Positions 29,548-40,561 are shown, counted from the first letter of the stretch. The stretch is DNA of 64,000 nucleotides from Eutreptiella sp. 'Long Island Sound 2002' (GCA_964036045.1 OZ038390.1:34654319-34718318); one strand, 5' to 3'. The notes: generated by a model from the sequence alone, not told the origin. Made by a program: numbers and translations.

Positions 29548-30421
29548 GGGCCGCCGCCCCCGCAACCCCAAGCCAAGTAGGGGGGAACCGGGACCGGACC
29601 GCCCCCCCCCAAGCACGCCAGACGGAGCACGGGACCGGGGCAGGACACGCGGAGGGGCACGGACCAAGTGGAACGGCCCTACCAGCGCCCAGTGCCGGGA
29701 CCACGCGAGATGCGCGCGCCACACCACCCAGCGGGGGGGGGAGCGGACACCGCGAGAGCGCGAGCGCACACACACGAAAAGGACACGCGGGGACTACCGG
29801 AAGGGCAACCGGACCGAGCGCGCGGAACGCACAGACCGCATGGAATGGCGTACCAGCGAGCGAGGGTAAGGGACACCCGGAGGGGACGGCCCGCCACACG
29901 CAGCGCGGAACACGCGGGGCGGGAAGGGGGAAACAGGAGAGACACAACACCAGGTACCGGCCCGAACCCCCCCCGAACCGGCCGCGAGCGCCGCGCACAC
30001 ACAGACGGGACACTGCACCCGCCAAGGCAGTAGTGGCGCACAGCGCCACGCCCCAACCCCTAGGCTAGGCAGCCTCCGCGCCAGCCCAAGGGAGTCCCAC
30101 TGGCGACAAGCCAGTAGCACGGGCCCGGCGGCGCCGGCGCCCCGGGCGACCACGCATTAGGGGGGCGACGCAGTGGGTAAGCGCCCGCAGCCACGGCTGC
30201 GAATTGATGCACTGACCGAGGAGTGGCGAAACGGGGACGCCGGGGAAGGACGGGGCTCCGAGCTCTGTGAACCCGGGGGACTCCGCCACCAGGCAGGAGG
30301 TGCGTCTTGGAGGGCCCCCCACTAGGACCCGGTGGGGAGGATATCACCTGGCCCGACCAGGTGGCCCCCCGGGGCCGAAAGGCGTCTAGTACCCGCAAAA
30401 TCAAACCCCAAACCCCAAACC
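29548..30421 (+). repeat. 3' terminal region shared by elements X and Y, with CCCCAAA tail
   Basis: Inverted match to 15390-16262. The last about 26 bp consist of AAATC followed by CCCCAAA-type heptamers, abutting the target sequence CTGCGCACC. In X the tail is degenerate (AACCTCGAACCTCAAACC on the minus strand). Short tandem tails at the 3' end are typical of target-primed LINEs. Confidence 0.75.
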
Positions 30422-30766
30422 CCTGCGCACCGACGCTTCCGACTACGCCGTTGGCGCTGTATTGGAGCAAGTGCTTGACGATGGGAGGCATGTGCCCGTG
30501 GCCTTCTCGAGCCGAGTCCTGGCGGAAGGCCAGAGACGGACGTGGAAGCCCCGAGAAAAGGAGGCGTATGCCATCGTCATGGCTCTCAGGAAATGGGCTG
30601 GGTACATAGCCCTCCATCCCGTCACCGTCTGCACCGACCATCAGAGTCTGCAGTCGTGGCACAAGGAGCACGTGGACACCCCCTCTGGTCCCGCCTCCCG
30701 ACGGGCAAGATGGCATGAGACCTTGGCCAAGTTCGACCTCACGGTTGTGGATGTTCCTGGAAAGGA
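30422..30766 (+). pseudogene. RNase H fragment of family A (second copy beside element Y)
   Basis: Repeats 25009-25353: LRTDASDYAVGAVLEQ through LAKFDLTVV and a GKD remnant. Where A1 has TGA and A2 has TGG, this copy has TCG. It ends abruptly at 30766, before the DNTVAD motif, and is followed by a TAGG microsatellite. It cannot encode a functional enzyme. Confidence 0.85.
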
Positions 30767-31239
30767 CAGGTAGGTAGGTAGGTGCACTCGGTCGTGGAGA
30801 GGCGCCTCATGGTTCCCCCTGGCGTCGCCCCTGTGACGAACAGGAAGAGGCTCCGCGCGTGAAGAGGGGAGGCGGCTTACTTCCCGCTAGACCTGACTGT
30901 TGGCCCCCAACAAAGCGGCCCCGGGCAACGCCGGGAGGGCTGATCGCCGCCAGCGTGACATGCTTGTCTCGCCGGGAGGGTGTGCCCCCGTGCTTGCGCA
31001 CGTCCCCTCCTTTGGGCGGAACCCTAGGGGTTCACCGGACTTCCTGGCGTATCCCGTTCCCAAGGCATGCATGCACGTTCTTGGTACTAGGGTTCCGAGG
31101 TGCTTGGGTGTCGCACGCTCCGCCTCGAGTCCCAAAGCAGCGCAGGCCTTAGGATGCAGCCTTACCCCCGGTCTCCGGATCTCGTTTGGCCGGGTCACCT
31201 GCATGGCACGGGCTGCCTCAGTGCCCGGGCTGTGGGCAC
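30767..31239. other. Unassigned sequence starting with a (TAGG)4 microsatellite
   Basis: Four TAGG units at about 30769-30783 mark the break with the RNase H fragment. The remainder shows no gene, tRNA or known repeat. Confidence 0.35.
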
Positions 31240-32571
31240 TGGGTTTCCTACTGTTGTGCGGCGTTTGTGTTTGGGTCCGGTTGGCGGTTGGGTGTGGGTT
31301 TTGTTAACCTCGCCAGTCCTGGCTGGGGTCTTGGGTGGGTGTGTTTGGGCACGGTTTGTGGCGTTGTCCCTCTAGTGTCGGCTGTTTGTGGTGTTCGTGG
31401 TTGGGCTTCGGTTTCGGCCTGCTTTTGGGACGTGTGTGGTTTCGTGGGCGCCCCGCTTGCCCCCCGCCGTTTCAGGTTCCGGCGTGCGGTGTGGGCGCGT
31501 GTGTTGGGCCCGGGTCTCGGCTGTGCCCAGCCCTTCTTGGCTGGGTTGTCGGGGTGTGTTTTTTGCGCTTTTTTTTTCTTTTGTTTTTCTTTTTTTTTTT
31601 TTTTCCGGGCTTTGTGGTCCCTGTCCCTCCATCCCCTTTCTTTCGGGCTGGGCTGGTGGTTCTCCTTTTTTTTTTTTCCGTTTCGGTGTCCCTTTTCCCC
31701 GTGGGCCGCTGTTACTGGCTTGGTGTTGCCGGTTTTGGGTGGGTGGTCCCCCTGTGCCTCTGTGGGGGTCCTGTCTTCGGTGCCTTCTGGGGGGGGGTTT
31801 GGCCGCCTGTGGTGGTGTTGGCGGGCGGTTTGGCGGCTGTGGGCTGTTTTCGTGCCTTTTCCCCCTCCCCCCTCCTTTTTGGGGGGGGGGGGGGGGCTTG
31901 CCTGTTCCTCCCTCTGCCTTCCCTGGGCTGGCGCACGCACTGGCCTGCATTCAGTGTTGTCTTCCGGGCTGTTGTCTTCAGTTGCGTTCTGTGTGGCCGC
32001 GTTCCGGCCCCATGGGTCGGGTGGGCTATGTACACGGTGGGCTCGGCGCCCCTTCTTGCCGGGTTCGGTCCTGGCTCTGCCGGCTGGGCGGTTGCGCCAG
32101 GCGGGTGCTTGTGGTTTCGGGCTAGGGGGCTGGGGTTTTTCGTGTCCTTTCCCCTCTGCGGTGCCGGCTGTATTCTTACGGGTGGTCCGCCACCGTTGTC
32201 GCCTGGCGCGCTGTGGCCCCGTGCGTGGCCTGCGGTGCTGGTGTGTGGCGTGCTGGCGCGGCGCCTTCCAGGGTGTGCGGTGGCTGGCTTCGGTTAGTCC
32301 CTCAGGTTAGGGTCAGTTGTGTCGTGCTGTGCCGCTCTGTGCCGCGTTGCGTCGCGTCGTGCTGTGGTGCGTTGCACTGTGGCGCGCTGTGGTGCGGTGT
32401 GCCGTGGTCTCGCGTGGTGCCGCGGTGGGTCAGTGGAGGTCAGCCTGGCCTGTGTCGTGGTGCGGAGTGCGGGCCGGAGTGTGGCCGGCTGGTGGTTGGG
32501 GGGTGCGGTTAGGTGTGGGTGGCTCGCTGGGTCCGCGCTGTGGGGGCTTGGGCGTGCCGCTCGGGCTGGTG
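31240..32571. other. A-poor, G/T-rich tract, resembles 3' region of X on the same strand
   Basis: The plus strand holds very few A (rows 31741-31920 contain none), with T runs near 31575-31605 and 31665-31678 and G runs near 31880. Short matches such as CCCTCTGCCTTCCCTGGGC are shared with X near 16565. It is probably another degraded minus-strand relative of the X/Y group. The long ORFs are compositional. Confidence 0.45.
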
Positions 32572-33237
32572 GGTCGGGTAGGTCTTCGGGAAATTCTGCT
32601 GAATGATCACGGTGTCCTTGGGGCGTGCACACTGACTCTCACCCATGGACTCAATCTTCACCGGGCCTCGCAGACAGGCAGGCGTACTCGGGGTGTAGGA
32701 AAGGCGTTCCTTCTCCAAGGCAGACAAACAGAAATCAGGAGTCGGACGGTGGAGGTGGCTTCCGAACGCCGTTTGAGTGGCGAAAGGCTTGCACTGCAGC
32801 TCGGCTGCGCTGGCAGGGACATGAGGGTCCGGGTCGGTGCCGCCGGCAGGCATGAGCTCATACTTCAGGGTCAGGGGGATGTCCATATCTCCGGTGCTGA
32901 ACTGCAGGGGTCCGGGGCACCGGTAGTAATCTTGGCACTTGCAGTCTTCACGGCGCTCGGAGAAGGCCTTGAAGGGGGCACCGTCCAGCAGCAGCAAGGC
33001 CTTCGCGATCACAGCCTTTCACTTCCCCTTGCGGCGCTCGAAATTCATCATGGACGGGATCAGCGTGCCGCCGCAGTGCCATTCCTCCACTGGACGCAAC
33101 AGGTTGGTGACGGACGCCCTCACGGACGTGAGACCAGCTGAGATCAAGCCCCTGGCCGTCAATCCAAGTGCGTAGCAATACTCTGCGTCGAACCGCGACG
33201 GTAACGCAGCCCGGCCCTCATAGCCAAAAGCGTGGTC
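32572..33237 (-). pseudogene. Pyrophosphate-fructose 6-phosphate phosphotransferase fragment (two fused units)
   Basis: The only host-type coding sequence seen. Reading leftwards it starts HAFGYEGRAALPSRFDAEYC and continues GLTSVRASVTNLLRPVEEWH, then GGTLIPSMMNFERRKGK, ALLLLDGAPFKAF and CPGPLQF, which is the C-terminal part of a PPi-dependent phosphofructokinase unit. After a linker, LEKERLSYTPSTPACLRGPV and QNFPKTYP match the usual N-terminus of another unit, so two catalytic units are fused. TGA at 33019-33021 lies in frame between RKGK and KAVIAKAL, where family members have a sense codon. Both ends stop abruptly inside the domain; I see no convincing splice sites. It may be an isolated exon of a decayed gene or a captured fragment. 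Confidence 0.75.
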
Positions 33238-33768
33238 GCGTGACGGTCCGTGGGGTTGCCCTCCCTGGGGGCCTGTGCCTTGGTCCCGTGTCCTCTGGGG
33301 GTTTCGGTCCCTAGTCGTGGGTGCCGCGGCCGTGCCTTCGTCCTCTTCCGGTGCCTGTGAGGTGGTCTTTGTGGTGGCCGGGGTCGTCGCCTGGCGGTGA
33401 GAGCGTGGTGGTGCGCCGTGGGGCGGCGTTCCCTGCGGCTTCCTCTGTGGGTGTGGCCCGTTCTCGCTGTGTAGGTGTGCCCTCCGTTCTCCGTGTGGTT
33501 TCCGGTGGCCGGTGGGCGTGCGCTGGTGTGATCCGCATGGCGTCCGATGTTTGCTTCGGTGGTGTGTGTTGGGGTGTTTGGTGGGGCTGGGGCGGCGCTG
33601 GTTCCCCCTGTCGTGGTGTGCCCTTCCTGGGTGTGGGTCGTGGTGCCTGCCGTGGTGCCCTTTTCCTCCGTGTCTTGGTCCCCGTTCCCGCCCCTTCCTG
33701 GTTCTTGGGTGGTTTCCTGCCCCCATGTGGTGTTGCTTCCGGCGTCCTGTCCCTGCGTGTGCCTGCCC

Positions 33769-36700
33769 TCACTTGGGGCCCTTCCGTGCCCTCTTGCCTG
33801 AGTGCTCCTTGGTGCTCCTTGCCCTTCCCTTGCCCTTGTCCTGCCCCTTCCTGGTGTGGTGGTGGCGGGAGGGGCGGGGTGGGGAGCGGGCGCCGGCGGC
33901 CCAGGCCTGGGGGTGGGTGGCCTGGAGCCACTGGCGGAGGGCTTGGGGGGTGTAGGGGGGGCGGAGGCCCTGGACCGCATCGCGGAGGAGGGCTTCCCAT
34001 GCCGCTTGCGGCATGATGGCCTCCGGGGCGGTCTCGTTGGGGTTTGCGGGGGTGCGGGTGCGCACCTCCTCGAAGGTATGCACCATGTGCACCCCTTCGT
34101 GCCTTCCCGCTCCTCCGGCCCACTTCACCCAGCGGCGGAGCTCCTGCAGAGCGGGGGGAGACCACCAGGCGAGGTGGGCGGGGGCCCGGGGGGGGGAGGG
34201 GTCCGTGCCCGTGGTTGTGGTGCGGCGGGGGGAGGACGTGGACCTGCGGTGGTGGCGAGGGGGGCGGTGCCTGGGGGAGCGGGAGCGGCGGCGGCGGGGG
34301 CTGGGGGTGGAGGACGGGTACGGGCGGAGGGGGGAGCGGGAGGGGGAGGTGGACATGGGGCGGCGGTGGCGCGCTCGGTGGCGTTCGGGGGAGCGGGAGT
34401 GGTGGTGGCGGGGGCTGGGGGTGGTGGATGGGTACGGGTGGCGGGGGGAACGGGGAGCCCGGCGGGGCGTGTGGGGGGAGGGGGAGGTGGACGTGGAGCG
34501 GCAGTGGCGTGCCTGGCTGCGTCGGAGGGAGCGGGAGTGGTGGTGGCGGGGGCTGGGGGTGGGGGTCTTGTTTGGCCGGTGGGGGGAGGGGGAGGGGGAC
34601 ATGGGGCGGCGGTGGCGCTCGTGGTGGTGCCCGGGGGAGCGGGAGCGACGGGAGCGGGGTCCCGGGGGGTCGTGGTGGCACCTGGGGGAGCGGGAGCGGC
34701 GCGAGTGGGTGGTTGAGGCGCGGTGGGAGTGTGGGCGCCGTGGGCGAGTGTGCCGTGCGGGGGGGGAGCGGAAGCGCCGCCGTTTGCGGGACCGGGCCTC
34801 ATCGCTCGAGTCGGGCCAGTCCGGAGGCGTCGGCGGCCCCTGGGGGGCCTCGCGCGGTGCCGCCTGGTACTGGGGGGGGGGGGGGGGGAGGTCCCCCGTC
34901 GTCCATGGATCCGCCACGTAGGGGTGTGGTGGCGGCAGTGGCTTGTGGTATGGGTCGAGTGGCTGTCCTTGGCGGGGTTGGGCCCGGGGGGCCCCTTCGG
35001 CCATCGGATGGTGGCCGGGGGGGTACGGATACGGCTCCTGGTACGGGGGTGGAGGCTGGTACGGGGGGGGTGGCTCCTGGTGGTAGGTGGGGTATGCGGG
35101 TGGAGCGCTCGGTGGCTGCCATCCCGTCCGCTGGTGCTGTTCGTGCACGGGGGGTTGTGGCCCGGTGGGGTAGGGCGGTGGGCAGTGGTAGTGGTGGGGG
35201 TGGTGTTGGTAGTGGTGGTGGTGGGGCAGCTGGTGGTGGTGGTGTGGTTAGTGGTGGGGTTGGTGTTGCGGGTATGGCCCATGGACCCCTTGTGGGTTTT
35301 CCGGTCCCCCTTGTGGGGGTGGGGGGTTGGGCATCGTGGGCAGTCCCCGGGGCTGCACTATGTGGTGGGCATGGGGGAAGGGTTGGGGGCCGGGCTTGAC
35401 GGTGACGGTGGTGGAGGGGTCCCACGTCCCTGGGTCGGTTTGGCCGGCGGTGGTGGTGGTTTGTGGGGGATGGATGACGGGGCGCTTGGTGACGGGGATG
35501 CGGACGAGGGCTTGGATGGGGTCGTGCTGGGTGGCCGTCTCTGCGGTGGTGGTGGGTGCCGGCGGGAGGGGGGCGCGGGTTGCGGTGGGTGGGGGGTCCT
35601 GGCTTGGGCGAGGGCCCGGGCGGGGGTGGTGTCGGGTGGGTTTGTGTCGTTGCGTCTGCGGTGTTGTGTGTGCTCGCGTGGGCGCCAGCTTGGGTTTGGG
35701 GTCGGGTTTGGGGTTGGGGTCCGGTTTGGGTTTGGGGTCGGGTTTGGGGTTGGGGTCCGGTTCCAGGTTGAGGAGTACCTCTGTCTGGAGGTGTGAGGGC
35801 GCCGATGTCGGGTCGGGGGTCGTCCCGGTCGGTTGCCGGGGTGCCTGAGTCGCCTGTGTGGGGGTTGGGGGGTCGGTGCGTGCGGCCGCGGCTTTGGCTT
35901 TCGCCGTGGCCTTGAGGATGAGTTTGGCGGGGAGGGGGGGGTCGGAGGATGAGGTGGAGGAGGTGGACGAGGCTGAGGAGGGGGAAGAGGTGGTGGACGC
36001 GGGTTGGGCTGTGATGCGGGCGGGCTTGTGGGCGGCGGCTTCTGCTGCGGCCACGGCGGGGAGGATGGAGGGCATGTCCTCGGGCTGTAGGTTGGGGGCG
36101 GGCGGCTGGGGGGGCCCGGTCGTGACCTGGCGGCCCGGCGGGCCGATCTGGTCGGCAGCGGCGGGGGAGGGAGGCGCGGGGCTGTGGCCTTCTCCTTCTG
36201 GGCTCGGCTGGGCCCGGGTCCTGCAATGTGCGAGGTCGTGTCGGTTGGTGTCCCCGGGGGGGAACAGTTCCCTTGGGCTGCATTCAGGGGCCGGGGGGGG
36301 TAGGCCTGGGTCTTCTGGGGTGTGTGTGGGGGGCGTGGGCGGGCCACTGGGTGGGGTGGGCGTGCCGCGGGGCGTGGGGCTCCCCTCGGAGGGTGTGTGT
36401 GGGTTGTCGAGTCTGGGGGGCGGTGAAGCCCGGGTGTCCGGCGGGTGGGTGTGTGGCGGGCGTGTGCTCGTGTTCGGGCGGGTGGGGGAGGCCCGTGTCG
36501 CGGGGCCCGGGGTGCGCGCGATGGTGGGCGTGTGTGGGTCTCCGGTTGAGCAGCGAGAGGGGGGGGGCATGGGTGGGGATTGTGCGGCGGGGTGTGCTGT
36601 GTCGGTGTATGTGTCCGCTTGCCGCGCGCTTGCGTGGGCAGTTGTAGGCCGGGTGGTTTGGAGGAGAAGCTTGCCGTCTTCTGCTGCCGCGGCAAGGATT

Positions 36701-37926
36701 TCGCAGACGAGCTTTCGTATCTGGTGGACCTCTTGGTCAGTGGTGGGAAGGGGGCATGCTAGCTTTGGGCTAAGACCCGCGCGGTTGAGGACCCTGTGGA
36801 TGGCGTGGTACCCGCAGGTGAGGGACTGCTGCGGTCTGGGGGGGGGGTTTGGTCGTGTGTCCGGGCCTGCCTCGACTTGTGTGTGGGCGGTGGGGATGGC
36901 CCAAACCCAGGGCACGGTCCCTGTGGGTGGCCAGCGGCGCTGGATCCAGTGGGTTAGGCAGAGCATGGCCAATCCCAGGTGGTAGCCCGCCTTCCCTGAG
37001 GTGATTTGGGCCAAGGCGTGGGCTGGGGGCGTGTCCCCTGGCTGGAGGACCCCCCTGAGGATCCTGTGCCGGGTGGTGGGGTCCCCCACTGCCCCTGGTG
37101 GGGCGGTCTCCGGGGCGAACATGGTGTCTGTCCCCTGGATGATCCATTGCGGGCCGGGGGACGTAGCCGTAGCGGCTATCACGTAGTAGTGGCCGCGCTC
37201 GAGGACTGTAACCCAGACCTCCGGCGGGGGGTGGTCACTGTCTGTAGGTGGGGGGGGGAGGTCGTTGTCTGGGGTGCAGAGGCCGGCGGCGCGGAGGGCG
37301 GTGTCGCGGTTGGGCGCGGTGGCCTGTTCCCACTGCTCCGGGTGGTTCCGGTCCGCTGGGTGGTCCGTCTACGCTGGGGCCCGTCGTAGGCGTACGGTCC
37401 CTTGACGCGTGACGTTGATGCCGGTGTCGTGCGTCAGGGCCTGGCCCCACTCGATGGGGGGGATCCAGATGTGCTGGCCCCAGGTGTGTTTGCGGGCTCG
37501 CCAGAGCACGAGGTCTACGATGGTCTCGTGGAGGCCGCTGCCTGGGGTGGTCAGGTCCCGGAGGGCTTTCACGGTGAGCTTGGTCCAGTCCTCTTGTAGG
37601 CGGTACCAGCCCAGGGGGGTGGTCGGGGCCCTGTCTTGGAGGGTTGCTCGGAGGAGGTCGGGGTCGCGGATGGTGGCCGGTGTGAGGGGGGGGTGCCCCG
37701 GGTCCGGGGGGGGTGGGCTGGATGGGCTGCCGGGGTCTTGCGCGTCTACGTCGATGGATGGTTGGCCCTGGTTGGGCTCGGCCGGACTGGGCGGTGCCGG
37801 GTGGCTTCTTGGGTGTGAGACGGGTCTCGGGGCGCTGTGGTGGTGCCTTGGAGACCTGTGGATGGAGACGGGGGGCGCGTGTGGGGCGCGGAGCGGGTTA
37901 GTGGACGTCTGGGTCATGCACGGCAT
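33769..37926 (-). CDS. LINE ORF3 with C48 (Ulp1)-like cysteine protease signature
   Basis: One frame of 1,385 codons from ATG 37926 to TGA 33769-33771, broken by TAG 37369-37371 and TAA 35248-35250 with clear same-frame continuation. Near 37560-37450 LHETIVDLVLWRARK and HIWIPPIEW resemble the N-terminal part of a C48 fold. Near 37190, GHYYVIAATATSPGPQWIIQ followed by GTDTMF gives His then Asp; near 36830, PQQSLTCGYHAIHRVL gives Gln then Cys. This H-D-Q-C order fits Ulp1-type proteases. Then follow long Pro/Thr/Ser-rich linkers, an NPKPDPKPKPD repeat at about 35690-35765, a His tract, and SR-rich repeats at about 34250-34800. It overlaps ORF2 by 29 nt. Other papain-like families are possible. 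Confidence 0.55.
34250..34640. repeat. Coding tandem repeats of the LINE ORF3 SR-rich region
   Basis: The word GCGGGGGCTGGGGGTGG recurs near 34294, 34407 and 34547 with intervening AGCGGGAG motifs. On the minus strand this encodes repeated Pro-Ser-Pro-Arg-His and Arg-Ser-Arg-Ser-Pro segments. Confidence 0.7.
35690..35765. repeat. Minisatellite encoding Asn-Pro-Lys-Pro-Asp repeats
   Basis: Alternating GGTTTGGGGTCGGGTTTGGG-like units on the plus strand; on the minus strand they encode PNPKPDPKPKPD repeats inside LINE ORF3. Confidence 0.75.
37898..37926 (-). promoter_or_regulatory. 29-nt overlap of LINE ORF2 stop and ORF3 start
   Basis: The ORF3 ATG (37926-37924) lies inside the last codons of ORF2, whose TAA is at 37898-37900. 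ORF3 is in the +1 frame relative to ORF2. This spacing would allow stop-start coupled reinitiation or frameshifting; neither can be proven from sequence. Confidence 0.55.
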
Positions 37927-40561
37927 GGTAATGGATGAGACGCTGCATGTCTTCCCTGGCGGTGGGGTCGGTGAGTTGCTCCGCGTGTGTTAGCAGGAGG
38001 TGTTTGCGGTGTACCATCTTGGCCGCTGCTCTGCAGACTGCTTCTAGCTGGAGGTGTGCTGCTGCCTCCATGGGGCTTTCCGTGTGTTTGGTGAGGTGTC
38101 GGTGCAGGGCCTGTGTCACTGCCCCCCTCATGGTGGCTTCTTTTATCAGGGGGTCCCGGAAGAGGTGTTTGGTGGCCTGGTGTGCGTGGCTGTGGGTTGG
38201 CCATCCTTCGTGTTGTCGCAGGGTTTCCGCCGGGGACCAGCCCACTAGGGTGTCCCTGTCTGTATGGAGGGGGCATTTCTTGAAGTGTTCCCAGTCCTCC
38301 GGGGTGGTGTGGTCGCATGGGCAACGGGTGTGTTCGTCGGGGACGTGGATGTGCTTGCGGGCGAGCCATCTGGCGACCCTGGTGAGGAATGGCAGTTGCT
38401 CCCTGAGGAGCTGGATGCGTCGTTTTTGGAGGTGGGCTGGGACGTTTGCTGGGTGGAGCGCTGAGTGGTAGAGGGGGACTTGCAGTCTGTTCTGGAGCTC
38501 CTGGATGTGCGCCCGGCTGTCTGCGTCGCCGAGCACGCGGGCGAGATGTTGGATGGGGTTGGGGTAGTGGTATGCTCTGTCGTGGGAGGAATAGGGGGCG
38601 TCCTCTGGTACCCAGTCCGGGGTCTGATGGGGCTCGGGTACAGGGGGCACGTGTTGGAGGTGTGTGTGGTTGCGGCCGAGGTCAGGGATCTGGAGGGCTG
38701 GTAGGTGTGTTGTGCGCTGGTGTACTGCCTGGTTGTCGACCTTACCATTTCCGTATTGGTGTCTGTGGGACTCTTGTTTCACGATGTGGAGTTGGACGTA
38801 GGGGGGAAGGCTGCGTAGGGCTTGCCAGAGTAGCAGTGCCTGGGTGCCGAGGCTCGTCGCGGTTGCTTTGTGAAGTGGTTGCCTTGCTATGCGGAGGAGC
38901 AGGTGTGTGTCGACAGTGGCGTCTACCGCGAACCAGACCCGGACGATGTGCGGGGAGTGGGCGGGTGGGTGGGCCGCGACCTCAGTGATGGCGTCGGCCA
39001 TGGCCCCTAGCTCCCCGTGGGAAGAGGCCCCATAGGTGGTGTGGCCCGTGTGGTGGTCCATGTGGTAGTGTCCCCCGGTGTGGGTTAGCTGCAGGGTGGC
39101 CCCCCCGGTGATGGGCGTGAGGGCGGATTCGCCTGAGGCGTCGGTGAAGAAGAGCCAGTCCGCCGGTGATGGTTGTGGGAGGCGGCATGGGTTCATGGGC
39201 AGGTAGGCGTATATGGCAAGGCCCGTGGCGAGGTGGGCTACTGGGGTTGTGGGCTGCAGGATGGGGGTGGCGTACACCCCTATTCCTTTGAAGATGATGT
39301 GCTTCGCTTGGGGGGACAGGGCTATGAGTCCCTGCTCCGGCTGTCCTTGTGTGAGGTAGGAGTAGATGTAGTGGAGGATGTAGGCTGTGTCGGGGTTTAG
39401 GTCGTGGCATGTGAGGGTTTGTGTTCGGTGCTCCGGTGTGTGGCAGGAGTGGTGGAGCGGATAGTAGGGGTGCTCTGGCTTGCCCGTTCTGCCTGGCTCC
39501 TACATGCTGTAACGGATGGCGACCCCTGCCGGGTCGGGGCGGGGGCATGTGGGTGTAGTGGTGAAGAGCCATTTGGGCGCGTGGTCGGGGTTCCATGCTA
39601 CCGTGGGGTTAGTGTCGGTGCGGTGGAACCATGGGGCTATCCATGCGTAGGCCTGTGGTGGTAGGTGGGTTGTGGGGTGGGTGTGGTGGCGTGCTATGAG
39701 GTGTACTACGGGCCATGGTGTGGTTGGTGCCTCGGGGTCACAGGCCCAACATGTGCGTGGCATGCTCTGGGAATTTTGGGGGACCTTTGGTAGGTCTCGG
39801 GCGGTCATGTGGTGTTTCGGTATGCGCCATTTTGCCCCGTGGTGGATGACGGTGGTCTGCGTGGGTTTGGCTTCATTCGGGGCCAGTAGTAGGGTTAGTG
39901 GTGGGACTGGGCCCGTCACCGGGGGGACGGGTTCGTGTTTCGATCCGGTGGGTGCGTAGGGCGGTGTCGCTGGGATGGGTCGCGGGTGTTGCTTTGTGAA
40001 TTCTCGGTAGGCTGTGCGCATGTCTTTGCTGCCCGGTAGAGTGTGTCCCGCTGCTCGTGCCGTCTGCGTGAGGTACTGGTGGAAGAGGCGGTATTGTGGC
40101 CATTCGGGAAGCTGTAGAAAGGGGGTGTGGTGTGCCCCGCTGTGGTGCAGGACCCGCATTTGGGGAAGGGTGACGTATACTACGGTGATGGAGGCCCCGA
40201 CAAGGTCTATGGTGTGGATGGTGCCCTTGGGGTGATGGTGGAGGTCCCCGCAGAGGACCGCTAGTGGCCCTTCCTCTGGGCACGTGTGGTTGGTGAGTAT
40301 GGCGTGGTGTGGGGATGGGAGGGGAAGCTGCAGGTGGTTCCACAGGCGCGTGTTAATGTTGGTGGGCATGCCCGTCTGGTGGAGTACCCAGCGCGGGCAT
40401 GTGTTGCGGGCCCGTTGTGCGGCTTGGAGGCGGATGGCGGTGACCTCGCGGACCTCTGGTGAGTGGTTGTGGGTCATGTGGTGAAGGAGGAGGGCGGTGT
40501 GTCTGGTGTAGGCCGCTTTCACCTCGTCCCCTATGGCGTCTCCATAGTGGGGCCATGCCGC
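37898..40561 (-). CDS. LINE ORF2, C-terminal part: post-RT region, RNase H, zinc-finger tail
   Basis: One frame from the B junction to TAA 37898-37900, interrupted by TAG 39500-39502 with same-frame continuation. The first 360 residues (LTAAWPHYGDAI onward) are a linker of unknown fold containing CWACDPEAPTTPWPVVHLIARH, a possible C-x2-C-H-H finger. RNase H follows: DWLFFTDASGES (D), ASSHGELGAMADAI (E), VWFAVDATVDTHLLL (D) and KVDNQAVH (D), the D-E-D-D set of RNase HI. Downstream CPCDHTTPEDWEHFKKCPLH is a Cys/His cluster common near the C-terminus of LINE ORF2. RT itself is not in this part. The stop overlaps the ORF3 start by 29 nt. Confidence 0.8.

Larger units (their letters stand above)
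25370..30421 (+). mobile_element. Element Y: insertion sharing its 3' end with element X
   Basis: A 5 kb block inserted in the A1 RNase H region. Its 3' end (29548-30421) is an inverted match to the 3' end of X and finishes with a tail of CCCCAAA repeats (about 30396-30421). Inside are a nearly T-free tract, long poly-T and poly-A runs and an 11-copy 212-bp array. No protein domain was found in any frame. It is probably a non-coding or 5'-truncated member of the X/LINE group. Confidence 0.65.
33238..40561 (-). mobile_element. LINE, 3' part (ORF2 end, ORF3, 3' region)
   Basis: Minus-strand non-LTR retrotransposon whose 5' side is cut at 40561 by the LTR of element B. It carries the end of ORF2 with RNase H, an overlapping ORF3 and then low-complexity sequence. 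The 3' boundary is not resolved; homology-free sequence runs to the phosphofructokinase fragment at about 33237. The matching 5' part lies at 51360-54136 in the same orientation, but the region between them in the RT, including the catalytic YADD-type motif, is missing. Confidence 0.75.

Noticed and set aside
32317-33141. 274-codon plus-strand ORF
   Set aside because: It is the antisense shadow of the phosphofructokinase fragment, whose minus-strand motifs are clear.
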